From Fictibacillus halophilus (GTDB lineage: Bacteria; Bacillota; Bacilli; Bacillales; Fictibacillaceae): DNA of 64,000 nt. The stretch is taken from contig NZ_JAEACF010000001.1 in the NCBI RefSeq assembly GCF_016401385.1, positions 3,318,483 through 3,382,482 of the forward strand. The letters run 5' to 3'. Shown here piece by piece: positions 10,166 through 18,426 of this stretch. A model generated the notes under the pieces. It was not told the origin of the DNA, searched no databases, and saw only the letters and a list, made by a program, of their open reading frames with translations. A program made the translations under genes and the position numbers. Every line of letters starts with the position of its first letter. Position 1 is the stretch's first letter.

Positions 10166-10645
10166 TTACAATTTCTCAGTAAAAGCAGCAAGATTTTCTA
10201 ACGTGGACCTTAGTCCAGTGTCGTGATCTTCCTTACGAATACCTTCTGGTACGTTTTCACAAACGATGGTAACATTAGTGCCTCCCGAAACATCTTCCAA
10301 TATCCATTTCTGTATCATCTCACCCGAGAAAGCAGGATCTTCGGAATTGAAGTTAACAGATTGGACAATTCGCTGGTTTGGGACCAGCTCCAAAAATGTT
10401 CCTTCCGCCACATCGGTGTTGTCCGACGTTTTGCCAAGAATCAACTCATCCAATTCATACGTAAGCGTCATTTTATAAGCTCCTTCTTCACGGCAATCAT
10501 AGGTATCAATTTTACCCGACATCCCTTCAGGCGGAAGCCATTGAATGAGTGAATCCGGATTTATAATAGCTAGATAGACGATTTGAGGTGGAACTGGGAT
10601 GACTTTTGAAGCAGTATCTGTTCTCCGATTTCTTGACAAATTCAC
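10166..10645 (-). CDS. SRPBCC/AHSA1-family protein
   Basis: 159 residues of the helix-grip START/AHSA1 fold: VIPVPPQIVYLAIINPDSLIQWLPPEGM at the beginning is the classic opening of the family (here split by proline pairs), followed by the beta-sheet segments YKMTLTYE, EGTFLELVPNQRIVQSVNF and WILEDVSGGTNVTIVCENVP, and a C-terminal helix RSTLENLAAFTEKL. Bacterial members are often unlinked to Hsp90 and are thought to bind small hydrophobic ligands; no ligand can be inferred here. GTG start at 10645 with AAGGAGG nine bases upstream. Single gene with a hairpin downstream, followed in the same direction by no partner. Confidence 0.88.
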   Translation of the reverse strand: MNLSRNRRTDTASKVIPVPPQIVYLAIINPDSLIQWLPPEGMSGKIDTYDCREEGAYKMTLTYELDELILGKTSDNTDVAEGTFLELVPNQRIVQSVNFNSEDPAFSGEMIQKWILEDVSGGTNVTIVCENVPEGIRKEDHDTGLRSTLENLAAFTEKL

Positions 10646-10784
10646 CCTAAAAAACCTCCTTGTAATTAACTCTAAAGGAAAATTCGTCGCTTCCTGCTTA
10701 TCACCTGCTTAAAGATGCTACTTATAAAATGTAAGATGTCTCTAAAGATCCAGATCAATGATGCATTCCAAATAACCAATCCTT

Positions 10785-12131
10785 TTATTTCAGCATAGGT
10801 TTTTTAAAAGCATACAAGAAAAATAATAAAATAAACCAAATGGGTGTCAGCAATAACGCCGGACGTGTAGCTTCTGCCACGAGCAGCACAATTAAAATGA
10901 TCCCGAACAGCGCAAGCACCACATAGTTAATGAATGGAGCAAAAGGTGCTTTGAACGCCGACTTTTTGTGCAAATCAGATCGTGTCTTACGGTATTTAAT
11001 ATGGCTGATCAAGATCACGCTCCACACCCAAATGAAACAGATGGCACTGATGGTCGTTACGATGCCAAAAGCCTGCTCTGGAAGTAGCTTACTGAGAAGC
11101 GCTCCTACTGAAACAACAACAGCCGAAACCCAAAGCGCGTTTCCAGGCACAGAATTTTTCGTTAGTTTCTTAAAAGATCGAGGAGCCTGCTCACTCTTGC
11201 TTAATGTGAATAGAATGCGGCTCGTTGAAAATAACCCGCTGTTGCAAGCAGATGCCGCCGAAGTTAGCACAACAAAATTAATGATTCCAGCTGCAAGCGG
11301 AATTCCTATTAAGCTGAACGTTTTAACAAATGGACTTTCCGTCGCGTTCAATTGTGTCCAAGGATTGATGCATAGCAGCACGATCAATGCACCCACATAG
11401 AAAAATAGAATTCGAAGTGGAATCTTATTGATCGCAGATGGAATATTCTTTCTAGGATCAGATGTTTCTGCTGCCGCCACTCCGACCAACTCCACTCCGA
11501 CAAACGCGAACACGACCATCTGGAACGAGAGTAAGAACCCAGTCATCCCGTTAGGAAACAAACCTCCATGATCCCACAGGTTGTTTATAGAGACTGTACC
11601 CGCATCCGTTTGGTAACCAATGACGAGTAGGACAACGCCAATCACAATCAACGCTAGAATCGTAATCACCTTGATCAAAGCGAACCAAAACTCCAATTCC
11701 CCGAAAAGCTTTACCGTTAACAGATTCAGCCCAAGTAAAAGAAGCAAACAGACAATCGCCGGGACCCACTGCGGTATGTCAAACCAATATTGAACATAGA
11801 CACCGACCGCAATCACATCGGCCATCGCTGTCATGATCCAGCAGAACCAATACGTCCATCCTGTGATAAACGCAGCTCGCGGACCAAGATAGTCCTCCGC
11901 AATATCGGTAAACGACTCATAGCCTTCCTTTGAAAGCAGCAGTTCTCCTAACGCTCTCATCATAAAAAACAACGCGATCCCAACGATTAAATAAGCAAAT
12001 ATAACAGACGGTCCGGCAAGCTGAATCGCTTTTCCTGAACCTAAAAATAACCCAGTTCCAATCGTTCCGCCAATGGCAATCAGCTGCACATGGCGGTTAG
12101 CTAAATCTCTCTTCAACTCTTGCTGTGACAC
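10785..12131 (-). CDS. APC-family amino-acid permease, probably glycine/alanine/serine type
   Basis: 448 residues with twelve predicted membrane helices. The start LANRHVQLIAIGGTIGTGLF is the substrate-binding helix-1 motif of the amino-acid transporter (AAT) group, and FVGVELVGVAAAETSDPRKN is the conserved helix-6/loop region. Closest by eye to the CycA/AapA branch that imports D-alanine, D-serine and glycine. That reading fits the glycine riboswitch in the leader. GTG start at 12131 with AAGGAGG eight bases upstream. The gene is monocistronic and regulated by transcription attenuation: a glycine aptamer (12271-12362) followed by an intrinsic terminator (12167-12200) just before the ribosome-binding site. 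Exact cargo is inferred. Confidence 0.92.
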   Translation of the reverse strand: MSQQELKRDLANRHVQLIAIGGTIGTGLFLGSGKAIQLAGPSVIFAYLIVGIALFFMMRALGELLLSKEGYESFTDIAEDYLGPRAAFITGWTYWFCWIMTAMADVIAVGVYVQYWFDIPQWVPAIVCLLLLLGLNLLTVKLFGELEFWFALIKVITILALIVIGVVLLVIGYQTDAGTVSINNLWDHGGLFPNGMTGFLLSFQMVVFAFVGVELVGVAAAETSDPRKNIPSAINKIPLRILFFYVGALIVLLCINPWTQLNATESPFVKTFSLIGIPLAAGIINFVVLTSAASACNSGLFSTSRILFTLSKSEQAPRSFKKLTKNSVPGNALWVSAVVVSVGALLSKLLPEQAFGIVTTISAICFIWVWSVILISHIKYRKTRSDLHKKSAFKAPFAPFINYVVLALFGIILIVLLVAEATRPALLLTPIWFILLFFLYAFKKPMLK

Positions 12132-12166
12132 GTATGAATCCTCCTTCTAAGATGCAAATCAAACGC

Positions 12167-12200
12167 AAAAAAAAGAGACTGGAAGAATCTCCAATCTCTT
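12167..12200 (-). terminator. Attenuator terminator of the glycine riboswitch
   Basis: AGAGATTGGA and TCCAGTCTCT form a 10-bp stem (one G-T pair), followed by eight T residues on the minus strand. It sits between the aptamer and the permease ribosome-binding site, the expected expression platform. Confidence 0.85.
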
Positions 12201-12270
12201 GTACATTAGAATATGAAAAAAGCATTCACTGCGCTATAAATGACAGGCACAACAATGTCAAAATTCAATA

Positions 12271-12362
12271 CTCTTCTGTCCGTTTGCCTGAGATGGTGAA
12301 CCCTTCGGCGCCGCTAACAAAGCGGTCTCTCCAGAAGCTGCTCCTGCTGTAATACGACCTAC
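12271..12362 (-). promoter_or_regulatory. Glycine riboswitch, apparently a single aptamer
   Basis: Read on the minus strand, CTTCTGGAGAGACC, then GCGCCGAAGGGTTCACC, then CTCAGGCAAACGGACAGAAG match the conserved core of the glycine riboswitch, with CTTCTG and CAGAAG closing P1. Only one complete core is present. A short hairpin just 5' of it (CTGTA...TACAG, 12346-12362) may be the remnant partner seen in single-aptamer versions. It controls the downstream permease. Confidence 0.9.
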
Positions 12363-12558
12363 AGCGATCATAGCTTGCTATCTATAAGTTTTTAGTAGTT
12401 CTAAATATAATTTTCAATACTATTACGGAGTTGAGGTTTTGTCAACTGTACAATACTGGTTAAAGGTTTTAACTTTTACCATTTGCTCATAAATATTGGG
12501 TTGGCTTGAAACTAACAGACCAAAGCCTAAAGATGCATAGGAACATTTCTCTTACCCT

Positions 12559-13266
12559 TCATTGCACTCTTCTTTTTTGTACGAAAGCTATGAAAATTGA
12601 TAGGAAGAACAAGCTATAAAGTATAATCCATCCAAACTTTTCATAAGCCTGAACAGGAAATACATTTATTTGATTGTCATCTATACTCATAATTTCCAAA
12701 CAATAACGTAAAGGTGGTGTAATCCAGCTAATAAATTGTAGGATCTCGATTTTTGCCACAGCTATTACTAATGTTCCTATAAGAACACTACTTACACCCC
12801 ACCAAGTGTTTGCATTACTTCTCACAAGGTCTCTCGTAAAAAAAGATGAAAGTGCTACAGAAAGGATAGCCAGGCTAAAATGTGCTAAAAATCCCATAGC
12901 AATATGAGCATTATTTAATCCTGGGGAAAAGGCATTAAAAGTAACAGGATATAAAACAGCTAAAATACTTAGTACCACACTGATTAGTATACAAACTAAT
13001 TCAAGTGCAATATAATATGTCTTCTTATTCTTAAGATGCATTATAGTAATATTTTTTTGCCCCTCATCCTCTGCATGAAAAATAGTAATAGTAAACCATC
13101 CCATAATAAAAAAGAGCAAAATTGAAGTATAAGCGTAGCTATCTAAGATTGGATTGGGTACGTAGGTATAGTTAATTACAAGCATCATAATAAACACTGA
13201 AAATGGCGGAATATACTTATATGTTCGGAAATAAGTGGAAAAGTGGTATAAAATCAAACCCTTCAC
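12559..13266 (-). CDS. ABC transporter permease (ABC-2-like), six-helix
   Basis: 235 residues with six hydrophobic segments (about 18-32, 46-62, 88-108, 122-142, 155-172 and 212-230), short loops and a basic C-terminus QKRRVQ. No catalytic motif. It is the membrane partner of the ATPase at 13283-14158, whose stop lies 16 bases before this GTG start; AAGGAGG precedes it. Substrate unknown. Together with the EcsC-domain gene upstream it makes a three-gene unit reminiscent of ecsABC, but the permease does not resemble EcsB by eye. The coding sequence is AT-richer than its neighbours, as are the other two genes of the cassette, suggesting acquisition. Confidence 0.8.
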   Translation of the reverse strand: MKGLILYHFSTYFRTYKYIPPFSVFIMMLVINYTYVPNPILDSYAYTSILLFFIMGWFTITIFHAEDEGQKNITIMHLKNKKTYYIALELVCILISVVLSILAVLYPVTFNAFSPGLNNAHIAMGFLAHFSLAILSVALSSFFTRDLVRSNANTWWGVSSVLIGTLVIAVAKIEILQFISWITPPLRYCLEIMSIDDNQINVFPVQAYEKFGWIILYSLFFLSIFIAFVQKRRVQ

Positions 13267-13282
13267 TGTTTAAATTTCCTCC

Positions 13283-14158
13283 TTAAAACTGCTTAAAGAA
13301 TTCATTTTCTCTCTTATGTAAAGGCGCTAACAGCCTTATTAAAGCACCGCGGTCCAGAAATTCACTAACTATTTTATTTGTTTGTTTTTGACTCACATTC
13401 AGTTCTATCAATCTTCTTCCGGCATCAATTTCCTTTTCATAGGTAATAATATGTTTCAATGCATCGATGGAAACAGCTTTCGGTAATTCGAATACGAGTC
13501 TATTTAAAGGTTCACTATGTTCTTGTTGATTATCGATTTGAATAATCCTACAATCTTGAATGACATTTATTTGGTCCGCAACCTCTTCTAGTAGCTTGGT
13601 TTCATGACACGTTAAAACTATACTAATATTGCTCTTCTTTAAGGAAATTAATAACTCTTCCAAATCATTTTGTGCCTTTAAATCCAGGCCTGAAAGCGGT
13701 TCGTCCATAATTAACAAATCAGATTCTTCTAACATTGCTTGCATAATAATAACTTTTTGTTTCATTCCTTTTGAAAAATGAGTGATTCGAGTATTTCTTT
13801 CGTCTTCCAAGTGAAAAACTTCAAGTAAGCTATCAATACGTTTTTTCAGCCACTTAATAGGTAATCCTCTAATCGTTCCCATATGTATGAGATATTCAGT
13901 CGGTGTAAAAGGTAAAAACACAGGGGTTTGCTCAGGTACATAACCAATTTTAATAGGCGGATCGTTCCGATATAGGATTTGACCGCTATCAGGTTTTATT
14001 ATTCCGCCAATCATCTTCAACAATGTACTCTTTCCCGAACCATTTGCTCCGACAATTGCCGTTACCTTGTTAGGTGGAATTGAAAGCGATACATTATCTA
14101 AGATCATTTTCTTTTGAAACGATTTGCTTACTATCTGTAGATCAACAATTGTGTCCAA
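13283..14158 (-). CDS. ABC transporter ATP-binding protein
   Basis: 291 residues. Nucleotide-binding domain with Walker A GANGSGKS (about 38-45), a Q-loop in YVPEQTPVF, signature FSKGMKQK, Walker B LLIMDEPLSGLD and the H-loop TCHE. After about residue 210 comes an 80-residue C-terminal extension (from NRLVFELPKAVSIDALK) like those of bacitracin/lantibiotic-type and EcsA-like exporters. It energises the permease encoded immediately downstream. The cargo could be a peptide or lipid; nothing in the sequence fixes it. The gene starts 17 bases after the EcsC-like gene, so the three are probably co-transcribed. Confidence 0.9.
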   Translation of the reverse strand: MDTIVDLQIVSKSFQKKMILDNVSLSIPPNKVTAIVGANGSGKSTLLKMIGGIIKPDSGQILYRNDPPIKIGYVPEQTPVFLPFTPTEYLIHMGTIRGLPIKWLKKRIDSLLEVFHLEDERNTRITHFSKGMKQKVIIMQAMLEESDLLIMDEPLSGLDLKAQNDLEELLISLKKSNISIVLTCHETKLLEEVADQINVIQDCRIIQIDNQQEHSEPLNRLVFELPKAVSIDALKHIITYEKEIDAGRRLIELNVSQKQTNKIVSEFLDRGALIRLLAPLHKRENEFFKQF

Positions 14159-14175
14159 TCAAACACACCCTTTAC

Positions 14176-14799
14176 CTATTGAAATACTTTCTTCGCTGTC
14201 TTTCCTATTGTATTAGTACCTATACCATCAACCGCCCCGCCAATTAATCCACCTACTAAAGGTACAGCTTTTCCTAAGTTAATAATTCCTTTTTCTCCGA
14301 ATTTCGTTACTAATCTGACGCCTACAGCTTTATTTATTGCTTTTATAACTTCTCCAGGTATTTTTTTTATGGCCTCTTTAGCGATAGCAGTTCCGAATTT
14401 AACTCCAGCCTGTTTAAAAATATCTGTAGCAGCTTGTCCAGTCAGACATACAAATACAAAAGTCTTTACTTGGTCATCTTTTAACTCGTAACCTCTCATG
14501 TAGGCTATAGTAGCTATCATCCTAATTTGCACATACATAACTGATGCAATATTTGATGGAACGGCTACAGGTAATGTTATTAAACCTCCTAATCCAGTTA
14601 CAAAACCACTTGTTACACCTTTAGCATTTTGCCATCGGATTAAGCTATCAATAGCATCATCTACAGAAGTATGCTTTCTTAAATAGTTTTCTGCTAGCTC
14701 TGCTGCCGTGTCGGTTCCAGGTAATCCATTTACTGCTTTTTCATAGGCCCAATCTAATACTTGAGTTATTTTACTTTCTGTTAAACTATTTTTGGACAA
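14176..14799 (-). CDS. EcsC-family protein
   Basis: 207 residues belonging to the EcsC family. The central glycine-rich stretch GVTSGFVTGLGGLITLPVAVPSNIA is likely membrane-active, and VMYVQIRMIATIAYMRGYELKDD is the family's most conserved segment. B. subtilis EcsC accompanies the EcsAB ABC transporter and its function is unknown. TTG start at 14799 with GGAGAG six bases upstream. It leads an operon with an ABC ATPase and a permease, so functional association with the exporter is likely. The hydrophobic C-terminal third (VPLVGGLIGGAVDGIGTN) is also glycine rich. It is divergent from the nuclease-helicase gene. Confidence 0.85.
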   Translation of the reverse strand: MSKNSLTESKITQVLDWAYEKAVNGLPGTDTAAELAENYLRKHTSVDDAIDSLIRWQNAKGVTSGFVTGLGGLITLPVAVPSNIASVMYVQIRMIATIAYMRGYELKDDQVKTFVFVCLTGQAATDIFKQAGVKFGTAIAKEAIKKIPGEVIKAINKAVGVRLVTKFGEKGIINLGKAVPLVGGLIGGAVDGIGTNTIGKTAKKVFQ

Positions 14800-15011
14800 G
14801 ATGATCTCTCCTATATCGATTCTTTAAATAGAAAAATATGTAAAATGCAAGTATTATTTTATCATAAAAGCGACAAAACCCATCAAATAAAAATAAAACT
14901 GAGTTTAATTATACTCACATTAAACTTTTACAAATTTTTGAATGATAACTCTGTTCCTTTTAGTAAAGTGATAAAATATATGGAGAAGAATTCCAAAGAG
15001 GTGACGCTAAC

Positions 15012-16943
15012 TTGATTATTTACGAAGCGACCAAGACTGAATTTATATCCGATGTTACAAACGAGCTTCTCGTCGAACGTCTTTACGAGTCATACCAACA
15101 GAAAATCGGCCGTACTTCTAAAAGTGAAATCCACTCATGGGAGAATTCTCTTCACCGCATGTCAAATGTGATGCAGGATAACGAGATTCCAGATGATACA
15201 TCTGTCGCGATAGAATTCAAGATTCCAAATACATCTAAACGTGTCGACTTTTTAATAGCTGGCCATGACGGTGCTCAAGATCATGTGGTGATTGTAGAGT
15301 TAAAACAATGGTCTGAGGTTGAAAAGGTAACGTCTAAAGATGCACTTGTGTCTACCTATCTTGGAGGAAAAATGAGAACGGTCACGCATCCATCTTATCA
15401 AGCTTGGTCATACGCTGCTTTAATTGAAGATTTTAATCAGAATGTACAAGATCAACATATTGCATTGAAACCGTGTGCCTATTTACATAACTATCGAAAG
15501 TTAGAAAATGACCCATTGATGGATCCTCACTATTCAGATCATCTCGCTAAAGCACCTGTGTTTGCAAAAGGTGAGATACAGAAATTAAGAGATTTTATAA
15601 AGAAATATGTTCGTTACGGTGACCATAACCAATTGATTTATCAGATTGAGCGAGGTAAAATTCGGCCGTCTAAATCCTTACAAAATTCACTCGCAAGCTT
15701 ATTAAAAGGTAATCAAGAATTTGTGCTTATTGATGAACAAAAAGTGTTTTACGAAGATGCCTTTCACTTAGCAATTGAGAGTATCAAAAGCAATCAGAAG
15801 ACAGTAATGGTAATTGAAGGAGGACCAGGAACCGGGAAATCCGTTATGGCTATAAATCTTCTTGTCAATCTTATCAATGAAGACTTAACAGCATTATATG
15901 TCTCAAAAAATTCAGCTCCACGTAGCGTTTATGCTTCTAAACTGAAAGGCACCATCAAGAAAACACAAATCGATAATCTATTTAAAGGTTCAGGCAGTTT
16001 CTATGAATCAGAAAAAAATGAGTTTGACGTACTCATAGTAGATGAAGCTCATCGTTTGAATGAAAAGTCAGGATTGTTCAGCAACTTAGGCGAAAACCAG
16101 ATAAAAGAAGTAATCCATTCATCTAAATTTACTATTTTCTTTATAGATGAAAACCAAAAAGTGACTCTAAAAGATATTGGCAGTATAGATTTAATTAAAA
16201 AGTTTGCCAATGAGTTAGATGCTGAAATAGTACAAGGCAAACTCACTTCACAATTTCGATGTGATGGATCTGATGCATATATGGCCTGGTTGGATGACGT
16301 ACTTCAAATTAGAAAAACGGCGAATGCAAATGATAGAGGCGTTGATTATGATTTTAGAGTGTACGATGACCCGAATAATATGCTGCAGGAAATTGAAGAG
16401 CTAAATAAGAAAAACAATAAATCACGTATGCTTGCCGGTTACTGCTGGGAGTGGCCAAAAAATGGCCGAACGAATACTCTTCATAAAGACATTGTTATTC
16501 CGGAATATAATTTTAATATCAGCTGGAACCTCTCTGACAGTATATGGGCAATACATCAGGATTCTGTCTCTGAAGCAGGCTGTATTCACACATCTCAAGG
16601 ACTTGAATTTGATTATGTAGGTGTTATTATTGGGCCAGACCTTGCCTTTCAGGATGACCAGGTAATGACCGACTACACAAAACGCGCAAAAACTGATCAA
16701 TCTCTTAAAGGTATTAAGACGCTAGCAAAAGAAAATCCAGAAAAAGCTCATGAGCTGGCAGATCAAATTATTAGGAATACATACCGTACACTAATGACTA
16801 GAGGACAAAAGGGATGTTTCATCTTCTGTACAGATCCAGATTTAAATGAGTATTTTAGAGAACGACTGAAAAAATCAGTTGTTTATCAGGATTTGTCACC
16901 TCGTCAGGCAGAAGTAGCTGCGGAAGATCGGGGTAAGTATTAA
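15012..16943 (+). CDS. Nuclease-helicase: PD-(D/E)XK domain fused to DUF2075 SF1-like ATPase
   Basis: 643 residues. The N-terminal 130 contain a restriction-endonuclease-like core, RVDFLIAG followed by VVIVELKQW, supplying D79 and E96-x-K98. The rest is a DUF2075 helicase/ATPase: Walker A GGPGTGKS (270-277), Walker B LIVDEAHR (341-348), motif III FFIDENQK, SQFR (413-416), motif V-like HTSQGLEFDYVGVIIG (526-541) and the arginine-finger region LMTRGQKG. All catalytic motifs look intact. The architecture resembles single-protein nuclease-helicase antiphage proteins (Nhi-like) of staphylococci, but that is inference. TTG start with AGAGGTGA upstream. It lies 41 bases before a MazG-like gene, probably one transcript, in an AT-rich patch beside rlmH. 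Confidence 0.85.
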   Translation: MIIYEATKTEFISDVTNELLVERLYESYQQKIGRTSKSEIHSWENSLHRMSNVMQDNEIPDDTSVAIEFKIPNTSKRVDFLIAGHDGAQDHVVIVELKQWSEVEKVTSKDALVSTYLGGKMRTVTHPSYQAWSYAALIEDFNQNVQDQHIALKPCAYLHNYRKLENDPLMDPHYSDHLAKAPVFAKGEIQKLRDFIKKYVRYGDHNQLIYQIERGKIRPSKSLQNSLASLLKGNQEFVLIDEQKVFYEDAFHLAIESIKSNQKTVMVIEGGPGTGKSVMAINLLVNLINEDLTALYVSKNSAPRSVYASKLKGTIKKTQIDNLFKGSGSFYESEKNEFDVLIVDEAHRLNEKSGLFSNLGENQIKEVIHSSKFTIFFIDENQKVTLKDIGSIDLIKKFANELDAEIVQGKLTSQFRCDGSDAYMAWLDDVLQIRKTANANDRGVDYDFRVYDDPNNMLQEIEELNKKNNKSRMLAGYCWEWPKNGRTNTLHKDIVIPEYNFNISWNLSDSIWAIHQDSVSEAGCIHTSQGLEFDYVGVIIGPDLAFQDDQVMTDYTKRAKTDQSLKGIKTLAKENPEKAHELADQIIRNTYRTLMTRGQKGCFIFCTDPDLNEYFRERLKKSVVYQDLSPRQAEVAAEDRGKY

Positions 16944-16984
16944 AGCTAGATACTAAACAAACAAACTTAAAAGGGATGAACAAC

Positions 16985-17293
16985 ATGAATGAAATTAAGC
17001 AGCTAATAAACGCTATCAATGAATTTCGAGATGAAAGAGGATGGAAACCTCACCACAATCCAAAAGATCTTGCTATTTCTATTTCCATTGAAGCAGCTGA
17101 ACTATTAGAAGATTTTCAGTGGAAAAGCAGTGAAGAGGCTGTAGAACAAAACATTGAAAATATTAAAGAAGAAATCGCTGATGTTTTCATCTACGGACTT
17201 ATGCTCTGCAATGAACTGGATTTGGATGTTGAAACAATTATTAAAGATAAGATTAAGAAAAATGGGTTGAAGTATCCTGTTTCAAATAGTTAA
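16985..17293 (+). CDS. MazG-like nucleotide pyrophosphohydrolase
   Basis: About 102 residues of the all-alpha NTP pyrophosphatase superfamily. The metal site is E36-x2-E39 in SIEAAELLEDF and E63-x2-D66 in KEEIADVFIY, the complete EX2E...EX2D pattern. Such enzymes cleave (d)NTPs or modified nucleotides to monophosphates. Of two ATGs (16976, 16985) the second is chosen because AAGGG ends nine bases before it and would abut the first. It follows the nuclease-helicase gene and precedes a terminator, making a two-gene unit. In this setting it may deplete or sanitise nucleotides during phage infection, or detoxify a damaged nucleotide; the sequence cannot decide. Confidence 0.85.
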   Translation: MNEIKQLINAINEFRDERGWKPHHNPKDLAISISIEAAELLEDFQWKSSEEAVEQNIENIKEEIADVFIYGLMLCNELDLDVETIIKDKIKKNGLKYPVSNS

Positions 17294-17318
17294 ATACTAA
17301 AAAAATACAATATGCAAG

Positions 17319-17356
17319 AGGAAACAGCACCTTCTTTATTAGGTGCTGTTTCTTTA
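17319..17356 (+). terminator. Terminator between MazG-like gene and rlmH
   Basis: GAAACAGCACCT and AGGTGCTGTTTC form a perfect 12-bp stem with an 8-base loop followed by TTT. It may serve both convergent genes, since the rlmH stop is 8 bases away. Confidence 0.8.
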
Positions 17357-17364
17357 AGAAATAA

Positions 17365-17844
17365 TTATTTGTGATACGGTTCCCCTCGATTAATCCGAAA
17401 CGCACGATAAATCTGCTCCACCAAAACAAGCTTCATCAACTGATGCGGATAAGTAATCTTACCAAAAGAAATCTTCTCATTCGCACGTTTCATGACAGCA
17501 TCACTTAACCCTAATGACCCTCCAATGACAAATGCCACTTTGCTTTTCCCATAAGTCGCAAGCTGATCTAAATTCTTAGCCAAATCCTCAGATGAAACAG
17601 CCTTTCCTTCGATCGCCATTGCAATCACATGAACATCTTGGCCGATCTTTGCTAGAATTCTTTCACCTTCAGCGTTTTTTACCATGATCATCTCTTGATC
17701 ACTTAGTGTTTCAGGTGCTTTTTCATCAGGAACCTCGATGATTTCTACTTTTGCATAAGGTCCTAGTCGCTTTAAGTATTCATCAATACCTAGTTTTAAG
17801 TATTTTTCTTTTAATTTCCCTACGGAAACGATTGAAATATTCAC
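17365..17844 (-). CDS. rlmH: 23S rRNA pseudouridine1915 N3-methyltransferase RlmH
   Basis: SPOUT-class methyltransferase that modifies pseudouridine 1915 in helix 69 of 23S rRNA. The SAM-binding knot is evident from [10 protein letters not shown] and the C-terminal [18 protein letters not shown]. With the GTG at 17844 the protein is 159 residues and begins [14 protein letters not shown], the exact family length and start; the ATG at 17865 would add seven unconserved residues. In staphylococci the 3' end of this gene is the SCC insertion site. The last codons here (encoding GEPYHK) are intact, and accessory genes lie directly beyond. Confidence 0.96.
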   Translation of the reverse strand: MNISIVSVGKLKEKYLKLGIDEYLKRLGPYAKVEIIEVPDEKAPETLSDQEMIMVKNAEGERILAKIGQDVHVIAMAIEGKAVSSEDLAKNLDQLATYGKSKVAFVIGGSLGLSDAVMKRANEKISFGKITYPHQLMKLVLVEQIYRAFRINRGEPYHK

Positions 17845-17870
17845 TTGTTGAAAACTTCCTTTCAAATAAG

Positions 17871-18183
17871 TTATCCCCAGAACTTATCCACATATGCACA
17901 ATTAGTGCTATATCTTGTAGGCGTTCATATGTTCGATACTTTATATGCACCTTTGTTATCGCAGTATTCACAACCTGTTGATAACTCGTCATTCTCTGTT
18001 AGTAACTCTACAACTGGTGGCGTTTCAAACTCATCCACAATGATGTCAATCGCAAGCTCAGCATGGTCTTTGCAGCAAATAATAACCAAATCTTTTCACT
18101 CCTAACTTATCCACAATCCTTCTTCTTACACTAACGAATTTACAGCTATGTGTAAACAATCCGCTTAAATAAAGTTGTCCACA
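17871..18183. other. DnaA-box cluster around the rlmH / CxxH gene starts
   Basis: Perfect TTATCCACA boxes occur at 17884-17892 and 18107-18115, with one-mismatch boxes TTATCCCCA at 17871-17879 and TTGTCCACA at 18175-18183. All are in the same orientation and flank the small CxxH/CxxC gene, about 35 kb from oriC. From memory, B. subtilis has a DnaA-box cluster at the same gene (yydA); it helps titrate DnaA. Confidence 0.6.
17925..18089 (-). CDS. Small CxxH/CxxC protein, YyzF-like
   Basis: A 54-residue protein found by reading the minus strand between rlmH and htrC. It begins VIICCKDHAELAIDIIVDEF and ends CEYCDNKGAYKVSNI. It carries C5/C6, H9 and the C40-x2-C43 pair, a probable zinc-binding set. 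A family of such proteins (CxxH/CxxC, BA_5709-like) is known immediately upstream of rlmH in Bacillaceae; function unknown. TTG start at 18089 with AGGAG eight bases upstream. A perfect DnaA box lies just before it and another between it and rlmH. Confidence 0.85.
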   Translation of the reverse strand: MVIICCKDHAELAIDIIVDEFETPPVVELLTENDELSTGCEYCDNKGAYKVSNI

Positions 18184-18263
18184 TGTTGAATCAACTATTA
18201 GTTCTTTTCTTAAATGGTGGGGACGTTTTTCTTCTCTTTATCTTTTATTTTCCTTCACCGATA

Positions 18264-18392
18264 AGTTGATTGTAGTGTAAGGTGCGAGACTCCTGCGGGA
18301 CAGGTGGGCAGGTGAGACACTTAAGAGTGAAACGTACGAATGTGGCTCACCGCCTGCCCCGCGGAAAGCGAGCAACCTGTAACGAAAATTAA
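18264..18392 (+). repeat. Long palindromic intergenic repeat (copy 2 of 8)
   Basis: Full-length form: GTTGATTGTAGTG, GGTGCGAGACTCCTGCGGGA, the inner palindrome around GTGAGACACTTAAG and GTGGCTCACCGCC, then GCGGAAAGCGAGCAACC and a closing ATTAAC. It fills most of the 18090-18466 gap. Confidence 0.75.
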
Positions 18393-18426
18393 CTCACTCT
18401 CAAAGTCACCTAAGCACCATCTAACA

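Noticed and set aside
14800..17364. SCC-type element at rlmH
   Set aside because: No ccr recombinase and no clear second att repeat in the window; only the shared location supports it.
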